Shown in pieces: positions 56,060-64,000 of a DNA stretch of 64,000 nucleotides (positions within the stretch are counted from its first letter, which is position 1; every line of letters begins with the position of its first letter). The notes beneath the pieces were generated by a model that saw nothing but the letters and a program-made list of their open reading frames with translations, was not told where the DNA came from and ran no database searches. The position numbers were made by a program, and so were the translations under genes. The DNA is from Marinobacter koreensis (GTDB lineage: Bacteria; Pseudomonadota; Gammaproteobacteria; Pseudomonadales; Oleiphilaceae): positions 1 to 64,000 of the forward strand of contig NZ_JAKZAJ010000004.1 of the NCBI RefSeq assembly GCF_023156285.1. Reading direction: 5' to 3'.

Positions 56060-56812
56060 ATGAGTCGCACCATTATGATCACCGGCGCCAGTTCCGGCCT
56101 CGGTGAGGGCATGGCCAGGGAATTTGCCGCCCGCGGCGATAATCTCGCGCTCTGCGCCCGACGGACCGAGCGGCTGGATGCCCTGAAAGAGGAATTGCAG
56201 GGGCGATACCCCGGGCTGACGATCAGTGTCCGTGCGCTGGACGTGAACAATCATGATCAGGTATTCGATGTCTTCCGCGCGTTCCGCGATGAGTTCGGCA
56301 CCCTCGACCGGATCATCGTCAACGCCGGGATCGGCAAGGGGCAGCCCCTGGGTACCGGAAAATTCCGGGCCAACCTTCAGACCGCCGAAACCAATTTCGT
56401 GGCGGCGCTGGCCCAGATGGAAGCAGCGATGGAGATTTTCCGGGAACAGAACCGGGGCCATCTGGTAACGGTGTCGTCGGTGACGGCCGTTCGGGGGCTT
56501 CCCGGGAACGTCACCACCTATGCCGCGACCAAATCGGGTCTGGCGGCACTTTCCGAAGGTTTGCGGGTCGAACTGAAGAAATCCGGCTCACCGATACGGG
56601 TCACGACGCTGTATCCGGGCTATATTCGTACCGAGATCAACGAAAAAGTGAAAAATACCCCGTTCATCGTGGATGCCGAAACCGGTTGCCGTGCCATGGT
56701 GAAAGCCATCGAATCGGGGCGCAACGAGTGTTTTGTGCCGGGCTGGCCGTGGACGCCAATCGGTTTCATTCTGAGGCGTTTGCCGGAGTCGATGCTGGCA
56801 AAAATTTTCTGA
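56060..56812 (+). CDS. SDR family oxidoreductase
   Basis: 250 aa. Cofactor loop TGASSGLG (residues 7-14), RR after the second strand, NAG at VNAGIGKG, catalytic Ser in VSSVTAVRGLPGNVTTYAATKSG with YAATK as YxxxK, then TLYPGYIRTEI. The hydrophobic tail (WPWTPIGFILRRLPESM) may touch the membrane. GAGGAGAA precedes the ATG. Substrate unknown; 46 bp after the transpeptidase gene and 18 bp before the NfeD gene. Confidence 0.88.
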   Translation: MSRTIMITGASSGLGEGMAREFAARGDNLALCARRTERLDALKEELQGRYPGLTISVRALDVNNHDQVFDVFRAFRDEFGTLDRIIVNAGIGKGQPLGTGKFRANLQTAETNFVAALAQMEAAMEIFREQNRGHLVTVSSVTAVRGLPGNVTTYAATKSGLAALSEGLRVELKKSGSPIRVTTLYPGYIRTEINEKVKNTPFIVDAETGCRAMVKAIESGRNECFVPGWPWTPIGFILRRLPESMLAKIF

Positions 56813-56830
56813 CGATCGCGGAGACGTGCC

Positions 56831-58237
56831 ATGCAAGGAATGCCCTCGGCCAGATCCAGATCCCCCGGGAGGCGCCTCGCCTTCGCGCTGGTTGCCTTTC
56901 TCGGACTGCTCCTGGCTGGTTGGTCGCTGTTCCAGGACCTGTCCGCCCAATCCGGCCCCCGTCAGGCATTGGTGCTGAATGTTGAGGGCGCCATCGGTCC
57001 TGCGACCATGGATTATGTGACCCGAGGTATACGGCGCGCCGAATCGGCCAACATGGCGCTGGTGGTGCTCCGGATGGATACCCCGGGCGGTCTCATGGAA
57101 TCCATGCGCGGCATCAACAAGGCCATCCTGTCCTCCGAGGTTCCGGTGGCTACCTATGTGTCGCCGCAGGGGGCCAGGGCGGCCAGTGCCGGTACCTATA
57201 TCCTCTACGCCAGCCATATTGCCGCAATGGCCCCGGCTACCCACCTGGGTTCTGCGACGCCGGTCCAGATGGGCGGGTTGCCGGGAAGCGACCCGGGAAC
57301 CCCGTCGGATCAGGATCAGGGCGGCAGTGACGGCAAGACGGCCATGGAACGCAAAATCCTGGAAGATGCCGTGAGCTACATCCGCAGTCTGGCGGACCGA
57401 CATGGGCGAAATGCCGACTGGGCTGAAGCGGCGGTGCGTGATGCCGTCAATCTGGGTGCCGATGACGCGCTGAAACAGAATGTGATCGATGTCGTGGCGC
57501 CTGACGTGCCAGCGCTGCTCGCCAGCATCGACGGCCGTACCGTTACCCTGGCAGCCGGTGACCGGGTACTCCATACCGCGGGCCTGGAGCTGGTGCGGGC
57601 GGAGCCGGACTGGCGGACCCGTCTGCTGTCGGTGATTACCGATCCCAATGTTGCCTATTTCCTGATGATCATCGGTTTCTACGGCATCATTTTCGAGCTG
57701 GCCAGTCCCGGCGCCATCTTTCCCGGTGTGATCGGAGCGATCTGCCTCGTGCTTGCCCTGTTTGCCTTCCAGGTGCTGTCGGTGAATTACGCCGGCCTGG
57801 CATTGGTGTTGCTCGGCCTGGCCTTTATTGTCGGCGAGGCATTCGTGCCCAGCTTCGGAATCCTCGGGATTGGAGGCATCGTGGCGTTTGTCGCCGGCTC
57901 GGTCATCCTGATGGACGGAACCCACCGGGACATCTCCCTGCCAACCGTGGGCGGAACCGCTCTGGTGGCCGCAGGGTTCATATTGTGGACGGTGACCCGC
58001 TTCATGGGGCTCCGCAAAAAGCATCCGGTGATCGGTGCCGAGCAGATTGTGCACGAGCAGGGAACCGCCCTGGATGAATTTTCCGCCGAACATGGCCACT
58101 ACTCGGGCCATGTGCGAATCAGCGGCGAGCGCTGGAAGGCGCGGAGCTCGACGCCGGTGGCGGCCGGAGACCCGATCCGGGTGACCGGTATCGATGGATT
58201 GACGGTAACCGTCGAGGTCGTTCAGGAGACTGACTGA
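56831..58237 (+). CDS. NfeD family membrane-bound serine protease
   Basis: 468 aa, long form of NfeD. Signal or anchor helix (about 15-35). The ClpP-like protease domain (about 45-250) has RMDTPGGLMESMRGI and the catalytic Ser in ASAGTYILYASHIAAMAPATHLGSATPV. Four to five membrane helices follow (about 265-395), and an OB-fold NfeD domain ends it. It pairs with the slipin gene 40 bp downstream; the protease cleaves a hydrophobic site in its stomatin partner in archaeal members. Role in membrane quality control is inferred. Confidence 0.93.
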   Translation: MQGMPSARSRSPGRRLAFALVAFLGLLLAGWSLFQDLSAQSGPRQALVLNVEGAIGPATMDYVTRGIRRAESANMALVVLRMDTPGGLMESMRGINKAILSSEVPVATYVSPQGARAASAGTYILYASHIAAMAPATHLGSATPVQMGGLPGSDPGTPSDQDQGGSDGKTAMERKILEDAVSYIRSLADRHGRNADWAEAAVRDAVNLGADDALKQNVIDVVAPDVPALLASIDGRTVTLAAGDRVLHTAGLELVRAEPDWRTRLLSVITDPNVAYFLMIIGFYGIIFELASPGAIFPGVIGAICLVLALFAFQVLSVNYAGLALVLLGLAFIVGEAFVPSFGILGIGGIVAFVAGSVILMDGTHRDISLPTVGGTALVAAGFILWTVTRFMGLRKKHPVIGAEQIVHEQGTALDEFSAEHGHYSGHVRISGERWKARSSTPVAAGDPIRVTGIDGLTVTVEVVQETD

Positions 58238-58277
58238 CCCGGCGTACATGTGTTCTGTGTGAACAAGGAGAGACCCT

Positions 58278-59066
58278 ATGATCGGCAATCTGATTCCCTA
58301 CCTGGCACCGGCAGTGATTTTGCTGCTCATTCTGGTGTCGGCCATCAAGATCCTGCCCGAGTACGAACGTGGCGTGGTGTTTTTCCTCGGCCGGTTCCAG
58401 GGGGTCAAGGGCCCCGGCCTGATTATCGTGATCCCCGGCATCCAGCAGATCGTGCGGGTGGACCTCCGGGTGATTGTGCTGGATGTGCCCAGCCAGGATG
58501 TCATTTCCAAGGATAACGTGACAGTCCGGGTGAACGCGGTGCTGTATTTCCGGGTGGTCGATCCGGAACGGGCCATCATTCGGGTTGAAGACTACAACTC
58601 GGCCACCAGCCAGTTGGCACAGACCACCCTTCGCTCGGTTCTCGGTAAGCACGATCTGGATGAGATGCTGTCCGAACGGGACAGGCTCAATGCGGATATT
58701 CAGGAAATCATCGATGCCCAGACCGAGGAGTGGGGCATCAAGGTCGCCAACGTGGAAATCAAGCACGTCGACCTGAACGAGTCCATGATCCGTGCCATTG
58801 CCCGTCAGGCCGAGGCCGAGCGTGAGCGGCGAGCCAAGGTCATTCATGCCGAGGGTGAACTGCAGGCGTCTAAGAAACTGGTGGAAGCGGCACAGGTGAT
58901 GTCTGCCAATTCAGGGGCCATGCAACTGCGCTATCTGCAAACCATGGCGGACATGAGCGGCTCCAATGCCTCGACCATCATGTTCCCGATGCCGATGGAT
59001 CTGCTCCGGCCGTTCATGGAAAAAGCCTCTCAGGGCAAGGGCCCTGTCGCCGAAAAAGACGAGTAA
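58278..59066 (+). CDS. Slipin/stomatin family protein (SPFH/band 7)
   Basis: 262 aa. One N-terminal membrane helix (about 7-25), then the band-7 domain: [57 protein letters not shown] coiled-coil helical part ([30 protein letters not shown]) and a C-terminal MFPMPMDLL segment follow. It oligomerises at the inner membrane and is the partner of NfeD. AAGGAG precedes the ATG. Confidence 0.94.
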   Translation: MIGNLIPYLAPAVILLLILVSAIKILPEYERGVVFFLGRFQGVKGPGLIIVIPGIQQIVRVDLRVIVLDVPSQDVISKDNVTVRVNAVLYFRVVDPERAIIRVEDYNSATSQLAQTTLRSVLGKHDLDEMLSERDRLNADIQEIIDAQTEEWGIKVANVEIKHVDLNESMIRAIARQAEAERERRAKVIHAEGELQASKKLVEAAQVMSANSGAMQLRYLQTMADMSGSNASTIMFPMPMDLLRPFMEKASQGKGPVAEKDE

Positions 59067-59085
59067 CCGGGCATCCGGGCACAAA

Positions 59086-59110
59086 AAAAGGCCGGACTTG
59101 CCGGCCTTTT
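59086..59110. terminator. Bidirectional terminator between slipin and lipoprotein genes
   Basis: AAAAGGCCGG (59086-59095), loop ACTTG, CCGGCCTTTT (59101-59110), preceded by more A and thus T-rich on both strands. Serves the convergent genes on either side. Confidence 0.85.
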
Positions 59111-59128
59111 CTGCTGAACTTCCGGGCC

Positions 59129-59410
59129 TTACTTCTGGCTGGAAGTCTGCAGCATGCGCTTGGCGCGCTCGTTGGCCTCGTCGGCAGCCTTCTGTGCTGC
59201 GCGGGCTGCGGCCAGAGCTTCTTCAGCAGTCTGCTGGGCAGTGCGTGCAGAGCTGGCAGCGCTGTTGGCAGTGTTCATTGCGTTTTCAGCAGTCTGCTCG
59301 GCAGAGCTGGCAGTTGCGTTGGCCTCGTCGATAGCGCCCTGGTCGGTGGTGGCACAACCTGCAGTAACGGCAGTGGCCAGTGCGAACCCGGCGATCATCA
59401 GTTTACGCAT
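59129..59410 (-). CDS. Alanine-zipper lipoprotein (Lpp/OprI-like)
   Basis: 93 aa from ATG 59410; an upstream in-frame ATG lacks support. Lipoprotein signal ends with Cys19 (TAGC). The mature part is a heptad-patterned alanine zipper (repeats such as EQTAENAMNTANSAASSARTAQQTAEEALAAARAAQ) ending KRMLQTSSQK; the last Lys could be the site of peptidoglycan attachment, as in Lpp/OprI. Trimeric outer-membrane anchor is the expected state. A TATACT at about 59462-59457 fits a -10 box. L,D-transpeptidase genes are nearby, which could attach it. Confidence 0.9.
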   Translation of the reverse strand: MRKLMIAGFALATAVTAGCATTDQGAIDEANATASSAEQTAENAMNTANSAASSARTAQQTAEEALAAARAAQKAADEANERAKRMLQTSSQK

Positions 59411-59606
59411 GGTAAATCCCCTTATTGGTTGAGTTATTTCCTGAGTTCCGGAAGTCAGTATAGACCACTTCCTGATAAACCGGCTCCGATGGATGTTTTC
59501 CAACGAATCGTAAAACAGTGTAAATCACACACCGGCGAAATGTTAACTCAGTATACGTAAATTTTTAGTCCCTATGACAGCAACTTAATCGTTGCTTCAT
59601 CTCTAT

Positions 59607-60155
59607 TCACGGCAGAATGCGGATCGGGGTTCCATTGGAAACCAGTTGCCAGATCTCATCCATGGCCTTGTTGTTGACCGCGATGCAGCCATCCGTCCAG
59701 TCCAGACCTTCATAGGCAAAGGCCATGTCGCCGGCATTATTCGGAAGGCCATGAATCATGATGCTGCCGCCCGGATTCAGGCCCCAGGCCCGCGCCAGCT
59801 CCCGATCGTGGGCACTTGGATAGGAAATGTGGATGGATTTGTAGAAGTCACTGTGGACGTTTCGCCAGTCCAGGGTGTACTGGCCTTCCGGGGTCCTCTC
59901 GTCACCCTCGTACAGCTTGTGCCCTTCGGGATTGTCGCCCAGGGAAATGCGGTAACTGTGAACGATCTTGTCATTGGCCATGAGGAAGAGGCGGCGTTCT
60001 GCTTTTTTTACCACCACCTGGGTGATGTCGACGGCACCCGCTTTGGCCGGCATGCGAGTATCGGCCTTTGCGAGCAGGTCCGCGGAGGCAGCCGGCAATG
60101 ACCAGAACGCGAGGCTGATCATCAGGGAGAGGAATACGTGTTTGAGGAAGCCCAT
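59607..60155 (-). CDS. L,D-transpeptidase family protein (YkuD/YafK-like)
   Basis: 182 aa. Signal peptide (1-25, PAASA). The YkuD domain carries SIMIHGLPN and DWTDGCIAVNNKAMDE with the catalytic Cys in the HG...GC pattern. No peptidoglycan-binding domain. Related YafK enzymes (DpaA) release the outer-membrane lipoprotein from peptidoglycan instead of making links, so the direction of reaction is open. A separate unit from the genes around it. Confidence 0.88.
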   Translation of the reverse strand: MGFLKHVFLSLMISLAFWSLPAASADLLAKADTRMPAKAGAVDITQVVVKKAERRLFLMANDKIVHSYRISLGDNPEGHKLYEGDERTPEGQYTLDWRNVHSDFYKSIHISYPSAHDRELARAWGLNPGGSIMIHGLPNNAGDMAFAYEGLDWTDGCIAVNNKAMDEIWQLVSNGTPIRILP

Positions 60156-60260
60156 AACCTTTACTTACCAAAGATTCATCTTTTCAGGCCCTTTATATCA
60201 CAGGCTCACGGCGTGCTGTTAAGGGGTTCTGTTACGTTTTTTGGCCATGTCGTTCTTCCA

Positions 60261-61985
60261 TCAAACATTTTGTGAACTGTCCATCTTCAGGCCGACTTTT
60301 GTAACCCGGTCCGCATCGGTCGCGCGGGCCACCAGGGTGACCGGCCCGAGCGTGACCGTGTCACCAACGACCGGATGCCCTTTGGTCCGCCGGGAGAAGC
60401 ATTCCGCCAGGGTAATCTCCGGGGCCAGTTCGTCAAACTCGATGCCGTAAACCTGTTCCACATCGCCCAGCAGCGCATCACCGTTGAGTACGAAATCGCC
60501 GAAAAAGGCCCGTTCGGCCAGATATTCCGGTGCATGCCGACCACTGAGAGCCTTGCCGAGATCGGGCAGGACGGCCGGGGTGGCGAACATGGCCACCATG
60601 TCGCCACTGGATACTTCGAGGTCGGCCTTGGGTTGCAGGCATACACGGTTCCGGAACACGCCGGCCACCGCCGTGTTCTCCGGAAAGCGCATCTGGCTGA
60701 GCTTTCTCGGGGTTTCCCAGTTCTTGCCTCGAAGGGGAAACAGCATCAGTTCGTGGTCCCCGGCTGCCGGCGCATCCAGGGGCAGGCGACGAAACGGGTC
60801 ATCCCCGGCGGGCACTTCCAGGCGCATCTTGCGGGCCAGCGGTGCCATGGTCGTCCCCTGGACAATCAGGGAGACCAGCACGATGAAAAAGGCTGCGTGG
60901 AAAATCAGCTGGGAGTCCGGGAGACCGGCAATGATCGGGAACAATGCCAGCACGATCGGCACCGCGCCTCTCAGGCCCACCCAGCTGATAAAGCCCAGCT
61001 CGCGGGGCTTGAATCCGAATGGCCAGAGCGTGGCCAGGACGGTCACCGGACGGATCACGAAGATCAGGGCCAGTGCCAGTACCAGACCGCTGCCTGCGAG
61101 CGGCAGCAACTCCGAGGGCGTTACCAGCAGGCCGAGCATCAGGAACAGGCAGAGCTGCGCCAACCAGGCCAGACCGTCGTGAACCTGCAGGATCATGGGC
61201 ATCATGCGGACCGGGCGGTTACCGATGACCACACCGGTCAGATAAATCGCGAGAAACCCGCTTCCGCCCAGGGCGTTGGTGGCGGAAAACACCGAAATGC
61301 CGGCGGCAGCCACCAGAAGTGGGTACAGGGACGGGGTCAGACGGATCCGGTTGGCCAGTTCCACCACCGCGTAACCCCCGGCAATCCCGGCGACCCCGCC
61401 AATACCGAACTGTTTGACCAGCATCATCAGCGCAGACCAGGTGGCACCGTCACCGTGATTGGCAATCAGCGCAACCAGCATCAGGGTCAGGAAAATGGCC
61501 ATCGGGTCGTTGCTGCCGGACTCAATCTCCAGGGTGGCGCTGACCCGTTCGTTGAGATGAAGGCCCCGACCCTGCAGCAGGGCGAATACCGCCGCCGCGT
61601 CGGTGGAGGAAATGATTGCGCCAATGAGCAAGGCAGTCAGCCAGTCCAGGTCGAACGCCCATCGGGCCACCACGGCCGCCCCGGCTGCCGTCATGAATAC
61701 CCCGACGCTGGCCAGGACCAGGGCCGGCCTCAGACCGACCCGGAAGGTTTCGGCCCGGGTACGCATACCGCCATCGAGGAGGATAACGCCAAGTGCAAGG
61801 TTGGCGATCACGAAGGCCAGTTCGAAGTTGTCGAACTTGATGCCGCCGGGGCCGTCCTCGCCCATGACCATGCCCACGACGAGGAAGATCAATAGCACCG
61901 GCATGCCGACACGGCTGGACAGTGGGCTGAGCACAATGCTGATCACCAGCATCAGGGCACCGACGAGGGTGAGGGTTGGGTCCAT
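60261..61985 (-). CDS. nhaP2: Potassium/proton antiporter NhaP2 (CvrA) family
   Basis: 574 aa. CPA1-type membrane domain of about 12 helices in the first 390 residues: SSRVGMPVLLIFLVVGMVMGEDGPGG and LALGVILLDGGMRT, and ISSTDAAAVFALLQG with the transport-site Asp. A C-terminal cytoplasmic TrkA-C-like part (about 400-490) and a tail with FSRRTKGHPVVGDTVTLG follow. It expels K+ or Na+ against H+ at the inner membrane. The ATG at 61985 is 69 bp from the tRNA gene on the other strand. Confidence 0.93.
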   Translation of the reverse strand: MDPTLTLVGALMLVISIVLSPLSSRVGMPVLLIFLVVGMVMGEDGPGGIKFDNFELAFVIANLALGVILLDGGMRTRAETFRVGLRPALVLASVGVFMTAAGAAVVARWAFDLDWLTALLIGAIISSTDAAAVFALLQGRGLHLNERVSATLEIESGSNDPMAIFLTLMLVALIANHGDGATWSALMMLVKQFGIGGVAGIAGGYAVVELANRIRLTPSLYPLLVAAAGISVFSATNALGGSGFLAIYLTGVVIGNRPVRMMPMILQVHDGLAWLAQLCLFLMLGLLVTPSELLPLAGSGLVLALALIFVIRPVTVLATLWPFGFKPRELGFISWVGLRGAVPIVLALFPIIAGLPDSQLIFHAAFFIVLVSLIVQGTTMAPLARKMRLEVPAGDDPFRRLPLDAPAAGDHELMLFPLRGKNWETPRKLSQMRFPENTAVAGVFRNRVCLQPKADLEVSSGDMVAMFATPAVLPDLGKALSGRHAPEYLAERAFFGDFVLNGDALLGDVEQVYGIEFDELAPEITLAECFSRRTKGHPVVGDTVTLGPVTLVARATDADRVTKVGLKMDSSQNV

Positions 61986-62054
61986 TCAATCTCCAGACAA
62001 CGCTTGCCCGACCGGGGTCGGACCGCTTATATTTCCTTCGCAGCGAAAGCAAAT

Positions 62055-62128
62055 GCGGGTGTAGCTCAATGGTAGAGCAGAGGCTTCCCAAGCCTACGAC
62101 GAGGGTTCGATTCCCTTCACCCGCTCCA
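62055..62128 (+). tRNA. tRNA-Gly (anticodon CCC)
   Basis: 74 nt including an encoded CCA. The acceptor stem GCGGGTG/CACCCGC is perfect; D arm GCTC-AATGGTA-GAGC; anticodon loop TTCCCAA gives CCC (reads GGG); T arm AGGGTTCGATTCCCT. The bottom pair of the anticodon stem (27-43) is G-A instead of Watson-Crick. Discriminator T as usual for tRNA-Gly. Confidence 0.95.
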
Positions 62129-62320
62129 GCCTGATGCCGCCGGACCTTTGATACAGACTTTAACGGATTAGGGCCAGCAGGAACCAGTGTTGACAGGCAT
62201 CAAAGCATTTCCGGATAGTCCGGGTACTATTGACCTGTGAGTAACTACAACCTGTACCGTGTGTGATCGATATAGTCCCGGGTAGGGTTTGCGGATTCTG
62301 GTTTCGGAAACGTTCACTAT
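62129..62320. other. Upstream region of the copper/redox cluster
   Basis: 192 bp without a gene. TTGACC-TGTGAGTAACTACAACC-TGTACC around 62229 has a -35-like hexamer but no good -10; a CueR or CopR box was looked for and not found. TCCGGA-TA-GTCCGG near 62210 resembles but does not match the 3-hydroxybutyrate sites. Confidence 0.3.
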
Positions 62321-62698
62321 ATGACGCTTAGCCGGATTGTCACAGTGCTTCTAATGGTTCTCATGTTGGTGAGCGGCCCCTCTGTCGGCGCAATTCCTGG
62401 TCACGGCGGTCTGCAGTATGCCTCTGCCACTGTGTCGGAAGGGCCGGATTGCGGAACTCAGGTAGCGATGATGGGCGCTTCCGGTCAGCTGATGGCGGGT
62501 GGCTGCGGGAGTGTTGCGCAATCCCACTGCATGATCAGCGTTCAGCAGTGCACGAGCCTTCCGGTCGCCAGCTTGCCCTCCCCTCTGCACCTACCTTCTG
62601 AATCCTCGGTGGTTCGCCGGCTTTTCCCGCATACAGCAATCCTTTACCAAAGTCCCCTGCTGGACGTTCTGACGCCTCCTCCTGATCTCCTTTCCTGA
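62321..62698 (+). CDS. Hypothetical exported protein, 125 aa
   Basis: A hydrophobic signal segment (residues 4-24, ending VGA) suggests export. The mature part has five Cys (DCGTQ, GGCGS, SHCMISVQQC) and a proline-rich end (LTPPPDLLS). No family recognised; such small Cys-containing exported proteins often lie next to copper genes. It precedes the DUF411 gene by 106 bp and may share its function. Confidence 0.6.
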   Translation: MTLSRIVTVLLMVLMLVSGPSVGAIPGHGGLQYASATVSEGPDCGTQVAMMGASGQLMAGGCGSVAQSHCMISVQQCTSLPVASLPSPLHLPSESSVVRRLFPHTAILYQSPLLDVLTPPPDLLS

Positions 62699-62804
62699 AT
62701 ACCAGTGTGTTCCAGGACTGAGCGATTCTGCTCAGACCATCATTGACTGTGTTTCCACCCGTGTGTCGGAAACGGCACGACGGTTTTTATTTGAGGAGAT
62801 CACT

Positions 62805-63320
62805 ATGAAATTTCAAACGACTCTGGGCCTGACTGCCCTCGTCATTGGCGTATTCGCCATCGGATATCGGCTCCAGGCCGCGAGTTTCGGCGACGAAGTT
62901 TCTCCGACTGCGTCTGCCCCTGTGGCGGAAGGGCCGGCCATGACCGTCTTTAAAAGCCCGACCTGTTCCTGCTGCGCCCGCTGGGTGGATGATGCGAAAA
63001 ACGCTGGCTTTGACCTGACGGTGAAAAACACCAACGACATGAACCGCATCAAGGCCGAATACGGAGTGCCACAGACCATGATGTCCTGCCACACCGCCGT
63101 CGTGGATGGCGTTGTGATCGAGGGCCATGTGCCGATGGAGGATATCCGTGCATATCTGACCAATGGCACCTACCCGCTGGGCGACCGCACCATCGGTATT
63201 GCAGTCCCGGGTATGCCGCAGGGCTCGCCGGGTATGGAGACCGGACGACAGGACAACTTTGAGGTTGTGGCGTTTGCACCCCGCGGACACACCAAAGTCC
63301 TGAAGCGTTACGAGTTCTGA
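62805..63320 (+). CDS. DUF411 periplasmic metal-binding protein
   Basis: 171 aa from ATG 62805 with TTGAGGAG upstream; a longer frame lacks a ribosome site. Signal or anchor helix (1-25). The DUF411 core is MTVFKSPTCSCCARWVDDAKNAGFDLTVKNTND with CSCC near residue 55, then YGVPQTMMSCHTAVVDGVVIEGHVPMEDIRAYL. Family members bind copper through the Cys and Met/His residues and are induced by copper. It stands one base ahead of a CcdA/DsbD-like gene, so the pair should be co-expressed, the second providing electrons to keep thiols reduced. Confidence 0.9.
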   Translation: MKFQTTLGLTALVIGVFAIGYRLQAASFGDEVSPTASAPVAEGPAMTVFKSPTCSCCARWVDDAKNAGFDLTVKNTNDMNRIKAEYGVPQTMMSCHTAVVDGVVIEGHVPMEDIRAYLTNGTYPLGDRTIGIAVPGMPQGSPGMETGRQDNFEVVAFAPRGHTKVLKRYEF

Positions 63321-63321
63321 T

Positions 63322-64000
63322 ATGCCGGATCTTGCCACCTGGGGTGTCATGGCTGCGTTTCTGGGCGGACTGCTGTCATTCCTTTCCCCCTGCACACTGT
63401 CGCTGGTGCCCGGCTATCTGTCCGTGGTTACCGGCGGCGCTGTCCATGAAAGCGAAAATCGCCTGAAGGCGTTCTGGCTGAGCTTCTGTTTCGTCCTCGG
63501 ATTCAGCGTTATTTTCATTGCCCTCGGTGCGAGCGCCAGCCTGCTGGGCCAGTGGCTGAGGGTGTACCGCGAGGAGGCTAATCTTGTAGCGGGGTTGCTG
63601 ATCGTCCTGATGGGCCTGTTCATGCTTGGCTGGTGGAGTATGCCGGCACTGCAACGGGACTGGCGCTTCGGACACACCCTGGAGGGCGGGCGGCCAACCG
63701 CGGCCTTCCTTCTGGGGCTTGCGTTTGCTATTGGCTGGACGCCCTGCATCGGTCCGATTCTCGGAGCCATACTGGCCCTGAGCTCAACACAGGCGAACGC
63801 AGAGACCGGTATCGTCTATCTGGCCATGTACTCGGTTGGACTGGCGATCCCGTTTCTGGGAACGTCGCTGTTCATCGAGCATTTCCGGGTAAGGTTGCGC
63901 CGGTTTGGCCACTGGAGCCGGTATCTGCGGATGTTTGCGGGTGCGGTGCTGGTATTGATGGGCGTATTGGTGATTACCGGACAGATGACCCGGTTCGCGA
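63322..64000 (+). CDS. CcdA/DsbD-like cytochrome c biogenesis membrane protein, cut by window end
   Basis: ATG at 63322, one base after the DUF411 stop; open to the last base, so at least 226 residues. Family features: GGLLSFLSPCTLSLVPGYLSVVTGG (first redox Cys) and AFLLGLAFAIGWTPCIGPILGAILALSS (second redox Cys), with about six membrane helices. CcdA-type proteins pass electrons from cytosolic thioredoxin to periplasmic thiols. The stop and any thioredoxin domain lie outside the window. Confidence 0.9.
   Translation, partial: MPDLATWGVMAAFLGGLLSFLSPCTLSLVPGYLSVVTGGAVHESENRLKAFWLSFCFVLGFSVIFIALGASASLLGQWLRVYREEANLVAGLLIVLMGLFMLGWWSMPALQRDWRFGHTLEGGRPTAAFLLGLAFAIGWTPCIGPILGAILALSSTQANAETGIVYLAMYSVGLAIPFLGTSLFIEHFRVRLRRFGHWSRYLRMFAGAVLVLMGVLVITGQMTRFA

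Noticed and set aside
56588..58288. 566-codon minus-strand open frame
   Set aside because: Antisense to the NfeD gene and parts of its neighbours; no recognisable domain.
60375..61895. 506-codon plus-strand open frame
   Set aside because: Antisense to the NhaP2 antiporter gene; Gln/His/Gly-rich translation without domains.
62129..62320. CueR-type copper promoter before the DUF411 cluster
   Set aside because: No ACCTTCC/GGAAGGT dyad in a 19-bp spacer was found; only a TTGACC hexamer.

Overview
The window looks like chromosomal DNA of a marine gammaproteobacterium, most likely Marinobacter or a close relative. This rests on gene families, not on a database search. The DNA is GC-rich, gene-dense and almost free of mobile elements. 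It carries a monomeric NADP isocitrate dehydrogenase, a fold-III ornithine decarboxylase, an orphan ectoine synthase, TRAP transport, poly-/oligo-3-hydroxybutyrate use, NfeD/slipin and a GDT1-type manganese exporter. No rRNA, CRISPR array, prophage or complete insertion sequence was seen.

Layout. 1-2.4 kb: SCO1/SenC copper protein and an MFS permease, bracketed by palindromic repeats. 2.4-4.9 kb: helicase HrpB. 4.9-9.7 kb: a five-gene leftward cluster (flavin monooxygenase, bile-acid/Na+ symporter-type permease, SDR epimerase, TauE/SafE permease, eIF2B-like protein) divergent from an AraC regulator. 10.8-13.4 kb: ATP-grasp protein and a soluble four-PAS chemoreceptor. 13.6-14.9 kb: ornithine decarboxylase behind a leader peptide and intrinsic terminator. 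15.0-19.5 kb: leftward MFS / ectC / GTPase-DUF3482 / DUF2868.

20-30 kb is a coherent 3-hydroxybutyrate module: a lipoprotein oligomer hydrolase, a PAS-sigma54 activator, a three-part TRAP transporter, 3-hydroxybutyrate dehydrogenase and acetoacetyl-CoA synthetase. Each of its two transcription units has a -24/-12 promoter with a TCCGGA-N2-TCCGGA palindrome starting 79-80 bp upstream. The likely flow is: oligomers cleaved outside the cytoplasm, monomer imported, oxidised to acetoacetate and activated to acetoacetyl-CoA.

30.7-37.9 kb: icd, ybaK, a diguanylate cyclase, a serine hydrolase, small unknown genes and a low-GC lipoprotein gene. 38-42.6 kb: a 7TM-DISM hybrid kinase with two receivers and Hpt, a membrane protein and a lone receiver. 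43-45.7 kb: a small-transcript locus, an exonuclease, queC and queE. 45.7-54.1 kb: regulators, hydrolase, secreted nuclease and efflux permeases. 54.1-62 kb: a yybP-ykoY manganese riboswitch with its GDT1 gene, two L,D-transpeptidases, SDR, NfeD/slipin, an alanine-zipper lipoprotein and a K+/H+ antiporter. 62-64 kb: tRNA-Gly(CCC) and a metal/redox cluster (DUF411 protein, CcdA/DsbD-like protein cut by the window end).

The most notable non-coding features are: (i) four palindromic repeats that share a 21-nt core but have unrelated, self-complementary arms; (ii) the putative leader-peptide attenuator before ornithine decarboxylase; (iii) the shared sigma54 regulatory architecture of the 3-hydroxybutyrate genes; and (iv) a small promoter-ORF-terminator unit near 43.1 kb.
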